Positions 29,300 through 41,400 of a stretch of DNA of 64,000 nt are shown here, one piece after another. The position numbers were made by a program, and so were the translations under genes. The first letter of the stretch is position 1. Every line of letters begins with the position of its first letter. A model generated the notes under the pieces. The model saw only the letters and a list, made by a program, of their open reading frames with translations. It did no database searches and was not told the origin of the DNA. The stretch is from Notospermus geniculatus. Its lineage: Eukaryota; Nemertea; Pilidiophora; Heteronemertea; Lineidae. The DNA is taken from contig NMRB01000031.1 in the NCBI GenBank assembly GCA_002633025.1, positions 846,941 through 910,940 of the forward strand, in the 5' to 3' direction.

Positions 29300-32244
29300 G
29301 ACTCAATTGTAATTGAAATACACCTTTATTCTTCACAGTACACTAGCTAAATCTTACTTCCTCCAAATGCTGGAAGTCACATTTGCTTATGATCACCATA
29401 AACTTCAAATTTTCCAACGCCCAAGGATTGCCCATTTGTACAGTACCGTACAAATTCTCGCTGTTGAAGAGTTCAGAATTTAATAATTTTCGATCATTTG
29501 CCTGTCATATTTTTACACCAATAAAAAGCTTAACAACCATAACTGCCACATTCCAGCAATATATTGGAATTACCGTAAATATTGCATCAAAAGTGCTTTT
29601 CAAGCCTCAAACATATAAGACGGAATGCAGCAAAAACTTGCCGTTACCAACCGAAAGAATTTCTTGAATTAATTTCCAGTCCAAAAACATAAGCCAACAT
29701 ATCCTCGACCTTGGGCCTACATGTATCAACATTATATACTTCAAAGTATTCACCTTTAAGTAAGTTTGCACATCAATTTACATGCCTGGATTAGCTATAT
29801 GCAAGTTCGATTCAAATGAAACTATAATGTTGCATGATTCTGAATGGGGACGGACCTATTGAGGCTGGCATAAAAAAATGCAATACATGTACGAAGATAT
29901 ACATGTACCGGTATCCTGAATATTGAGTCACTCTTGACTTGTATATATTGTAACATCCTACGGACATTTCTACTACCAGTATGTATGGAATGGTTAGGGA
30001 TAGATGCATATTGAAAATTATGACCCCACTGCAACTTCGCCTGCACCAGCAACATGTGATATGGGCCATATTGATTTTAAGGAATCGAGAAAAACAAGCA
30101 CTCATAAGTCAACACCTACAACACCACACCTTTCAACACCACACAACATTACCTAGGCCTAATAATGTGAATAAAAAGTGCACTAAGAGCAGAAGCATAC
30201 CGTAGGCCTACTTGTACGGACAGAGGGTGGTCTCAGAAAATCAATGTTATTCTCGAAATTCCCCAAATTTCAAAGATAGTGAACCGGAGCGGAACCACTT
30301 CAAAATCTCTCAAACATTAGAACCGTACTGAGGTCATACCTTTCCTTCCCTTTCCTTTCGTTTGTACCAGTACCATCAGTCCCTACAAAGTTCTAAGCTA
30401 GTTCAAGAGGCCAATTGCTACAAAGCCGATAATGAGACAAACTAAAAACAAATGTGCTTCCAACCAAAATGTAAAACCCATAAAGAAAGCCTACAATAGA
30501 TGTGCCTTGGTAAACAGTTCAATATATGTAATTTCACCAAATAGTACATCCCTACCCCAAAACGGAAGAAAAACAAGTTCGCATTCCTCTCCAAAAAATA
30601 GATATGGCAGATCCAACAAAATATTCCCAAAATGCAATGAAATGACATGGCACTTGACAAAGCATAAAGCATCTTTTATGTCGTAATGTTTGGTCTTCAA
30701 CACAGATAAGAACTGAACGTCCGTTTTTTTAATGTACCGGTATCTTTGCGTCAGCTTTACTATTATTTAAACAGCATTTTTTGAGTCATGATAAAATACA
30801 ACATACCGGTACCTCATGCAAGAAGTACATGTACAGATAACACAGTCCATTTCCTTAAGGTCAAATATGGCACATGTATTGCAACTGGAGAGATACAAAA
30901 TGTCTGTATATACATGTATAAGATATTCACTGGTTTTAAACAACATAATTTTTTAACGATAATCTTGAATAAACAAACAAAATTTACTCTATGTGGTTCC
31001 ACAGAACAAATAACTTGAAATCATGATCAGTACATATAGTTTTAAGGAAGAGGCCGTCCTCCATGAATATAAATGACACCACTAGGCTTGAATACAATGA
31101 CAGCTACAAGTAAATGAACTATATACAGTTACAAATTCAATGATATACAGACCTAGTGTTAAGTGGTAACTAAGTTCTTGAAGCAAAATATACATCAGAT
31201 TTCAACACACATATTCATATACAGATTAGCACATATTACTGGGAAATTTCAACAAACATGGTGATGACAGTTATCTACAAAACTCAGCTGCATTTTGCCC
31301 TCATGAGAACATTTTTTCAAATGCCCACAAAGAAAGAATATATTTCAATTTTCAACAAACGTGTATGTACATGAACAGTTATGGCACACATTTTACATGG
31401 CAACAAATTACTACCGGTAATTTTCAAGATCTTCATGGTCCCAAAAAAGCAGAGAAAGTAAACAGAAACATCAATTTTTCTCTCCAATATCAAAGCGTTA
31501 CTTTAAAAAATAGTGGATTAAATTTCCTTTTATGAAATTTTTCATCAAAAACTCCGAAAATAAACATCCCACGACCAACAAATTATCAATAGCTAATTTT
31601 AATACATACACCTTTCAATGCCATTACATGGCCACTCAACATGGTCTCAAATCAACATCAAAATCATATACCAAAATTCCACCCCTCCAGAAATGTTGTA
31701 CATTTATAATGAGATCTCCTCTTCCTATGACCATCACCCCTATGATAATGAAAACAAAACAAAACAACTTTCATCCAAAAGTGATTAAAGTCCTTCATAG
31801 GACAGCATACATTTATACAGTTACCAACATCAACAAAATATCACTATCACATTTAAAAATGAAAGCAATTAAGCATACGGTAAAACAAGATTACATACTT
31901 GAAGGACAGCCTTGTCCCAGTTATGACGTCATGTCGCAACACTAAGTTGAGCGCCTCGACTCTTCTGTCGATAGCTCAGAACACAATGACGTGTGTGATG
32001 TACATGTACGTATGCATACCAGTACAGAAATGATCAACAAAGGTGTGCATTCAAAGTTTTCCACAAAGTAGTATACATGCACTTGTCGTTTACCGGGGTT
32101 TAATTGTCCCCTGATTAGACGGGAGTTTTCCGATCAGGGAAATGTCCTTCAATTGTGATATTTCAAGTGGGTACCAACTGAACACCTCTCATAACTATAT
32201 CTGTCTGGATATCGACTCCGCAGAGAATGCATTGTTCATCCATT
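29300..32244 (-). other. Probable long 3' untranslated region of the nesprin gene
   Basis: This A/T-rich stretch of 2.9 kb follows the KASH stop codon on the minus strand and has no coding signal. A minus-strand AATAAA at 29325-29330 is a plausible polyadenylation signal. Earlier signals may be used. Confidence 0.4.
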
Positions 32245-32464
32245 CTATATTGGTGGTGGTCCATGTGGCCAGTTTAACATGGGATCCATTGATTTTCGGA
32301 AATTATTCATTAAAACACAACTGTAGTCATCCTCGCACATCGGCACAAGGCAGGCGACACCTAGGAGCACCAACATCAGCATTTGGAGAGGTAGTGCTGC
32401 TCGGAACACACGAGACAGGAACCGTCTATGTGTTGGCTGGGATTCAAGGGCCACTATGTCGACA
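32245..32464 (-). CDS. Nesprin exon 38: KASH domain and stop
   Basis: 220 bp. After the split Asn it codes VDIVALES and a basic stretch, then [13 protein letters not shown] and a membrane segment ([14 protein letters not shown]). The luminal tail ends in GPPPI. The Cys in DDYSC is 23 residues before the C-terminus, the position that forms the disulfide with SUN proteins in vertebrate KASH peptides. The three Pro before the last residue, needed for SUN binding, are present. The terminal Ile replaces Thr or Leu of the human proteins. Confidence 0.97.
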
Positions 32465-35400
32465 CTGAAACAATATTTACAATGAATTAGTGATTGAATA
32501 AGGCATAATGAAGACATGTACATGTACGGTATGAAAAATGATCGAGGACGATGCTCTTTACAGTGGGAAGATAAAAACATTGGTCAAAATCTAACATGTA
32601 AATTTGAAATGAAACAACCGCGAATATCCAAGCTTTTATCTGAGGCATTTGTTGTTTTTACTTTAGTCACTCAACAATGGTTTCCACTTCATAAACTTTG
32701 AATACAAACAACATCAACTTTTTCACAAACGACATCAAATGCTATGTGACATTGGTCTAATTTTAACTCATTTCATAGTTAGGGTAAGGCTTCCCTTACA
32801 TAGAAATATATGGTATACGAAAACGCCGGTGAACAATGGCTTCACGGTCGTGAATCCTCGGGAAGCCTTTGTTAATCGGTGTTTTCATATACCGTATACT
32901 TCTATGTAAAGGAAGCCTTAGGGTCACTTGTGCTTTTATGTTAGGAAGTGAGGATCAAAACTGATGTGTTCATAGGAAAAGAACGTCATGATACGCTACC
33001 ACCAAAATGTAACAAAATATTTCAGTTAAATGCTCCCCATTCACATCCAAACTTAATTGGACACATACATGCATGCATGTATACGTAATAACATGCCTCC
33101 ACAACCATCACCACCACAGATGTCACAATAGATATACATGTAGGGGTCGTACTAAAGACCGACAAGGACAAAGAAGGACCGACAAGTTGTTTAAGTGACC
33201 GACAAGTAGGACAAAAAACAAATTTACATTTAATTTTCTTTTTGTTTCAGGATCCAATGCTTGTTTACCACTATATTTATGAATTTCAACTCAAAACACC
33301 CACAAGTAGCCGAGAAAATGAAACTTTTATCTACCGACAAGTCCGAGGGACAAGCAAACCGGCCGCGGTCGGTTGCTACGAAAACCAGGACTCGGCCGGG
33401 CTGTGTTGATTGGCACCTCGGACTTGTCGGTAGATAAAAGCTTCATTTTCTCGGCTACTTGTGGGTGTTTTGAGTTGAAATTCATAAATATAGTGGTAAA
33501 CAAGCATTGGATCCTGAAACAAAAAGAAAATTAAATGTAAATTTGTTTTTTGTCCTACTTGTCGGTCACTTAAACAACTTGTCGGTCCTTCTTGGTCCTT
33601 GTCGGTCTTTAGTACGACCGATATACATGTAGTATTTCAGCTGAACTGACCCCTTCACCTGTTTGGAAGCAATCATGCAAGTTACATTCCCTGAGGGAGG
33701 AGTAGCAAGTGCATAATATTAGCTGGGGGGAAAGCTACGAGGACAGGGTATGTGAAGAGGCAGGCCCGGATCCAGGGGGCATGGGGGCACTTGCAGTGCT
33801 CGGCGCCTCCGTTGAGCTACGCTCCCCCTTTCTGTCAGTCCTGGATCCAGCCCTGAGATGTTACATCCCCAAAGAACTTCAGGTAAAACATTGAAAGCAG
33901 CCAAAGCACTGGTTTAATCAACCACATTATCACAGTCACAGATTAGATCTTGCCCCGATTAAGTGGATCAAACTAGGAACTTTGATAGGAATGGGCTGAA
34001 AGAGGTGGAAGACTGAAACCTTTGTAACTAGAAACTTGAAAACATGTCGCCAAAGAAAGGGTTTCCATTCAGAACGTTTATTACAGATCCTGGAAAAAAC
34101 AGCCGAAAACGTTGAAAACAAGACTGAATGAAGGTGCCAGCCTACGGAAATATTGAAAATACATGTAGGAAGCATCAAGCAAAGACGAGCATTAGCAAAG
34201 TAAGCAACTAAAGCATAGGCACACAAAGCCAACAATAATAGGCTAGTTACTTCTCCAATGCTGTATATCGACCTGCAGCCACGAGGCCTGCTCTACCATC
34301 GACGGTGTCAAGGAGCTAGGTAAGGAAACAATACAATGAAGGTAAAGCTATGCTGAAAGGATACACTATCACACGATTCATAATTGTTTTGACAGTATAG
34401 ATCTATCACAAGTCAGTTTTCGGAATGGCCCAGTTAGCCTACATGTACCGGTATGACAACGTTTATTGAGGGTTCCTTCCATTTAGGCCTACATGTAGAG
34501 ATGTACGGTACTTGAACAATAGGTGAATTATTGCCTAAGGCCGGGTTCACGTAGAGCTACATGGTACATGGACACGGTGGCAAACAAAGGTTTCATGGTC
34601 TTGAATCCTTTGTGGAGTCATTGTTCGCGGGCGTGTCCGTATAGCATGTAGCTGTATGTGAACCCTGCCTAATTTGGTAGTATGCCTAACTACACGTAGC
34701 CATTGCAAAACTCACTAGTAAAAGAACACAGAAAGATAGTATTTACTACCGGTATCATACGATCAGTATTAAAGTGAACAGCACTGCAGATCCAAAGATA
34801 TCAAATAATGGCATACTGAGAGAAAGAATTTGCTACGGAATGACTCAGGTTGGCCCTAATTAATAATTCACACAGACTAGATACCAATTACATCATACTG
34901 AAAGATAAGATTTATTGTCAGATGACTGGTAACTGTACTTGCATAAGGATTGAAAATCAAATTGGGCCCAACAGTATATTTGATGGCCATTTGATTCTGT
35001 CTACCCATGGGTGAAGAAAACTGCACACAGTAGGCCTACTCACCTGCTTAGTGTATTGCAGTGGTGGTCGTTTCTTCCCACTTTTCCATCGGACTCCCTC
35101 ACCAAGGCCAAGATCCCCAGCTGCTTCAAGTCCTTCACCAAGCCCTTCAGCTTCACCCTAGAAGTAAAGATAAACATGGGTATTAAAGCTTACAATCTGA
35201 ACAAGCCTCTCAAAGGTATAGAGCCGTATTCTAGAAGCTTCCTTAAGTGTAAGGTTGACCTTTAGCTATTGTTTGCAGGGCATAATACAAAAGATTAAGG
35301 TCGACCTTACACTTAAGGAAGCTTCTAGAATACGGGCCATTGTCCTGTTAAAAGTCAGCTACAATGCACTTAAAGATTTATTGACCAAGAACCTCTTCCC

Positions 35401-38400
35401 TCTCACAGTTGGTGGTGTAACAATCACCTTCACCCTACCTTTACATGTAGGTTAGACTGCCTGGGATATACAACATACCCAACAAATTTAAACAACCAAA
35501 TAGATCCACATTCAGTAAAAGGGCATTGACCCCAAACCTGAACATATTATCCCGAGTGCCCGATACCTTATAGCTCATCCTGCGGTTCAAATGATTAACA
35601 TACATGCATGTGTTGGATTAAGTACTGAGGAAGTTTGAAATCATCTACATGTAAAAGCTTTCGTGGGACAGCAGTGCAGCAATCTACAATACGTCTCAAA
35701 AACATTATAGATTCTTGAAAATGAATTACACCGCAACACAATGTGCAGAAAGTAATCTAACTTAGCTTACTTCCAAATGTCATCTCTAAATCAATGAATA
35801 ATCAAAATTGTTTACAGAGGAGAATAGCAAACTTAGCAGCGGAAATAAAAATTAATTCACCTACAGTTAGCAAGTGTAAAATTTATAGGCTACACATAGT
35901 TGTAAAACTATCAGCACTTGGTCACGCCAGCAGGTATTCATCGTATCCATGACGTAACTCCGACAGTGTCCGCCATTGCTGACGTCGCAAGGGTGGTGGG
36001 CAAATGACGCAAGGGTGTCATGGCTTTGCTGAAGAAGCTGGTGGGCAAAAAGACGCAACGTCACAACGTCACCATGGTCACGTAGGCCTGGGCCTACGTC
36101 ATGGATACGATGAATAGGTTCGATTCCATGTAGACACAATGCTGATATTGCATGTACAGAGTACCTTCGCTCTTACGAACCTCGATTTTACGAACTCTCG
36201 GATATTACGAACCCAACATCTGAGTGGCTCCCAAAATTTCATGACATGTATGTAAATCCTCGCTATTACGAACTCCACGTTAGTACGAACTAGCCCTTGG
36301 ACCCTGAAGGGTTCGTAATAGCGAGGGAGGACTGTATTACTTTTATCTTTGAGATTACCATTATTTGACCATCTCGCCTACCTCTGCCATGCCTAATGCC
36401 TGTTGTAATTGAGCCAAGTATAGATGACAAATCTTGAGCAGTGTGTTTAGTCTTCCTGCCACCATATGGAGTTTCTCCTTGGACTCTGTTGCACTTGCAG
36501 AGTCGGTGTTAACAAGGAGCTGGTCTGCTGTCTCTTTCAATGACATCACACGTGGCTGGGACTTTTCGAGGTCATTCTTGATTTCCTGTAAAATAAGCAA
36601 CGTTATTCTTTATTTCAAGGTACATAATCAAACGAAGACAATCTGAAGCTCTTTTGAGCAATTCCATTTGGTTCCCTCTGTAAATTAAAAATTGTTTTTG
36701 AAGACAAATATGTGTGGCGGCCTAGGAAAACCCGGCGGATGTCGCTGAATGATCAACAAGGGCTGTCAGACTGCCTGTGCATTGATCTAGCCTACTAGGC
36801 CTACTGTTTACCTGTTACGTAGTACATAGTACATCTCAGCTATTGAAATGTGTGGGTTCACCACGGCCATTAACACTTTCCTCAAACGCGACATCTGCCG
36901 GGTTTTCCTAGACCGCCACATATAGCAGAAAACAATTACACACTGCATGTAAATCTTGACTGTACAATTACAGCATTCATGTTGAACATACGACACTTAC
37001 GACAAACCGGACATATTTCTTTCGCAGCAGGTCTTCTGACGTCTCCAAATCAACTGGCTCCAGCAGTCGTATTTGTGCTTCGACCGTCTCCAGCCAAGCC
37101 AGTAAATCCCGTATCGTCTGATGAAAATCATCACACTGCATCAGCGCAACCTGCAAATCTTTCTGACATCCAGAAGCCCTGTTACAGACACTTTCCCAGC
37201 GCTCTTTCATGGTGAACAGGTCACTGCGTATTTTTCTAGCCTCGTCATTGTTTTGTTCGATGAAGCGTTTACCGCAGAGGTTGATGGAGAGGACAAGTGC
37301 CTTCTTGTTATCAAGCTGCACCAGAAACTCCTGGAAATTTAAACATACCATAGACAAATCCCAAATTCCCAGATCTGCGCACTTCCGCCGGAATCGCAAA
37401 CACAACCTCGACCTGAAACCAGCTGACGTGACGCAATCCGTGATTCAGCAATGGTCGACTCTGACGCAACGTCGTCGAAGTCACTGTCGTGGGTTTCTCT
37501 GCATCACGTCATTCAGTTTCAGACCGAGGTTGTGTTCGTGATTTCGGCGGAAGTGCGCAGATCTTTCTCGTTTACGTCAATTTGGGATTTGTCTATTGCT
37601 AGATGATGAAGATTACGAAGGAGAGTTAAAGGACCACAGTATTGGCACTTTTTCTCGACAGCCGGCACCACCAAGCCACTCTCCAACCAAGGGACTAACT
37701 ACGTTGTCGGCGAATTGACCCAACGTACATGATGTAATGCATTTTTGTAGTTCGTCTTACTGCCGCGAGGTGGCTCACTCTATGTCAGCAGTCAAATAAC
37801 GCATTTGAGATCCAATACCGTGCTGCTTTAACCAAAACTACACATTTTCAATTTCATCTAGTCCCACATCTGAAAGTTTGTCTCACCTTGTGTCTCCTGA
37901 TATTTAACTCCAGATCTTTAATGTCAGTGCCGACGTTTCGCTGCTGTCTCTGGAATGCCTCTGCCTCGTCCAGCCAGGCTAACAGATTCTGCAGGTCCGA
38001 TTTGAATTGCATCCATTCCTGGTGAGACTGCTGTTGCAGCACATCCTTCTCCATTGCATGGGCTTGAAGTCGTTCCCATCTCTTCACCACCCCTGAATAC
38101 GACAAATTTATATCCGAGTCATAACACGGTCCTGTATCCAGGCTTCAATCGTGAACAAAGCAATCACATACAAGTAGTTACTATTCTGGCCACTGGCCTG
38201 ATCTTGGACCATGGAGGTGCAGGACGGTACAGCCTATAACCAATCTGATGTCACACACAACAATCTTGGGAGTTGGAAAGCAGTTCAGTATCACTACCAG
38301 GGCTGCAGTCTATACGACTGCCAATCCATCATCACCGTGGCTAGCTTCAAGTCCTCAATTCCTTGGATCAAATGAGGTGTCAGACAGAAGTTACCCAGAA

Positions 38401-41400
38401 ATGATCACGAAATGACTGAGATAGGTATGAACCAAGTCTAGTTTGTAAATGTGTTAAGCTATGTCCCAATTTACAGGTGAAGTGATTGAACATGTGTGTG
38501 TTTGTGTGCATGTGTTGTGACTTGATCAAGGAGAATTAGTGTGAAAGGGTGGCGTCAGAGGCTGCAATGGGTCTGATCAGCGATAAATCTGAGATTTTAA
38601 GAGTTGTGACCAAGGGTTGCGGAAATGTGTCATAAAATGAGAGTTTTGAACATGCAATCAAGGCACACTGCCTCATACCAGTTCCTCCAGAGTCCTCCCC
38701 ATTGCCATAGGCACCTACAATGAACATGCACAAAGTCCATTCATGAGATCAAACTGATAGTTTTCTGCGAAGAGACAACCCGATTGTCAGAGTGTGCCGA
38801 TACACTATGTACGGTATGTGCAGATCCAGCATTGTAATGTATATTGTACTTTACATGAAAATCTCATTTTTCATGACTTACTTTTTATCCTTGCATCTGT
38901 ATCTCTGGTATCCCTGGAACCTGCCTCCCTCTTAATCTTACTCTCCATCTGGCGTAAGTGGTCGATGTGGCCTCGGCATGAAGCCATCAAGTGAGTCTGA
39001 AAAATAAGATCATCTCTAACTTCTCAGGGCCATGAAGGAATAATGGCCTCAACAATATCATCATATTACTGCATTCCTGGCAAGAAAACAGACATACTGA
39101 CTTGATCTGTTCCTAATACATCAACGAATTACGGGGGTAATACAAACCACACTTACATGCAACTGGAAATAGCAACACCATTTTTCGCAACCACTCAGAA
39201 AGTAATGAATACCTTAGCAAAACCAATCACACCTTCCCTACTTCTCTACAATTCACACTAGAGGATTTCTTCATAGATAATCAAAGAGTGATCCAACAAC
39301 CAGTTGGTGCCAAAGTAATACATGTAAACATGGCTAATTTTCACCCAAGCACCAGTTTTGAAATGACAAAATTCTTTTAGCCAGCACCTTCAACCTTATA
39401 CCAAAGTTCAAAGAGGTCTTACTCTGACATAGGCCTTGGAAGGTTTTCTAGATTTCTGCTTCTTTTTCTTCATCTTTTCAGGAAACAGAAAACACAAGCT
39501 TTTACTTTTATTTCTGCTGCACAAATGGCGAAAATTATTTCCACCTCGCCCATAATTATTTCGCCGCCTGGCGAAAATTATTTCCGCCGTGCCCATAATT
39601 ATTTCCGCCAAGTGGCGAAAATTATTTCCGCCGTGCCCATAATTATTTCCACCGCCTGGCGAAAATTATTTCCACCTCGCCCATAATTATTTCCTTCACA
39701 TTCATTTCCTCAACCAATGGGCGGTAAGTAATTTCCGCCAGGCGGTGGAAATAATTATGGGCGAGGTGGTAATAATTTTCGCCAGGCGGCGGAAATAATT
39801 ATGGGCACGGCGGAAATAATTTTCGCCACGTGGCGGAAATAATTATGGGCACGGCGGAAATAATTTTCGCCACNNNNNNNNNNNNNNNNNNNNNNNNNNN
39901 NNNNNNNNNNNNNNNNNNNNNNNNNNNNNNNNNNNNNNNNNNNNNNNNNNNNNNNNNNNNNNNNNNNNNNNNNNNNNNNNNNNNNNNNNNNNNNNNNNNN
40001 NNNNNNNNNNNNNNNNNNNNNNNNNNNNNNNNNNNNNNNNNNNNNNNNNNNNNNNNNNNNNNNNNNNNNNNNNNNNNNNNNNNNNNNNNNNNNNNNNNNN
40101 NNNNNNNNNNNNNNNNNNNNNNNNNNNNNNNNNNNNNNNNNNNNNNNNNNNNNNNNNNNNNNNNNNNNNNNNNNNNNNNNNNNNNNNNNNNNNNNNNNNN
40201 NNNNNNNNNNNNNNNNNNNNNNNNNNNNNNNNNNNNNNNNNNNNNNNNNNNNNNNNNNNNNNNNNNNNNNNNNNNNNNNNNNNNNNNNNNNNNNNNNNNN
40301 NNNNNNNNNNNNNNNNNNNNNNNNNNNNNNNNNNNNNNNNNNNNNNNNNNNNNNNNNNNNNNNNNNNNNNNNNNNNNNNNNNNNNNNNNNNNNNNNNNNN
40401 NNNNNNNNNNNNNNNNNNNNNNNNNNNNNNNNNNNNNNNNNNNNNNNNNNNNNNNNNNNNNNNNNNNNNNNNNNNNNNNNNNNNNNNNNNNNNNNNNNNN
40501 NNNNNNNNNNNNNNNNNNNNNNNNNNNNNNNNNNNNNNNNNNNNNNNNNNNNNNNNNNNNNNNNNNNNNTTTGGCTTTCGGCCCCCTGGTGGCAAAGTGG
40601 AGAATCGGATTTGGCCGATTCTTTCACGCGACACACCTTTGGCCCATGATACATCCCTCCACCAAATATGAATCCAAAATCTTCAGTCGTTCTTAAGTTA
40701 TAGAGCGGAAGGGACTAGTAGCGGCGAGCGGCGAGCGGCGAGCGCCGAGCGGCAGAGGCGCACGGACGGCCGGTATTTTCAAGTCCCCCTCCGAGGGCTC
40801 CGGGGGACAAAAAGTGAAGTATTTACTCATACTCAGTCAACGATTCACCATCTATTTTCTCAAGTCAAAAGCAGAATGCTACAAATACGTGGCTTTAAAC
40901 TTACAAGATCCTCGTCTACTATAGCAATGCTGGGTCCAATGGATGGTGTCTCTCGTAAGACTTTTTCAGCCTCCGCAAGTTTCTGTTTCGTAGCAGACAA
41001 AATTCTCTCTAACTCCTCAATGTCTGACTCAAGTTGGGAAATCCTGTCCTGACGTTTGGTAACGCCGTCACTAACTGATCTGTCAACACCACCTAAAAAT
41101 GTGAAAAGAAGGATGTCATTTCATATCTCTGTAAAAAAATTGGCAAGGATACCCTTGAGGGCAAATCACCAGATTTTCTTTGTCTCTGCGAGATCTTGTA
41201 AACTGACATGTACCTTCTGCTCCAACCAATGGACTCCTCTCTCTGCTTGGTGGACTTGGGGAGCGAGGCTGTTCAATGCTATGACTGATAGCTCCCTCTA
41301 GTGACATTGCACCGATGGCTGAAATTGTTGGTTTGTGTTTTGGGCTGCTTCCTTGACTTCCGCTGGGTCGATACAAGACAGGCTGAAAGATGATGATATG

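Noticed and set aside
34251-34315. Alternative donor GCAG|GTCGAT for nesprin exon 37
   Set aside because: It would end in phase 1 and put the KASH exon out of frame.
39755-40696. Long open frames around the second gap
   Set aside because: Same cause: they are open only because of the N run.
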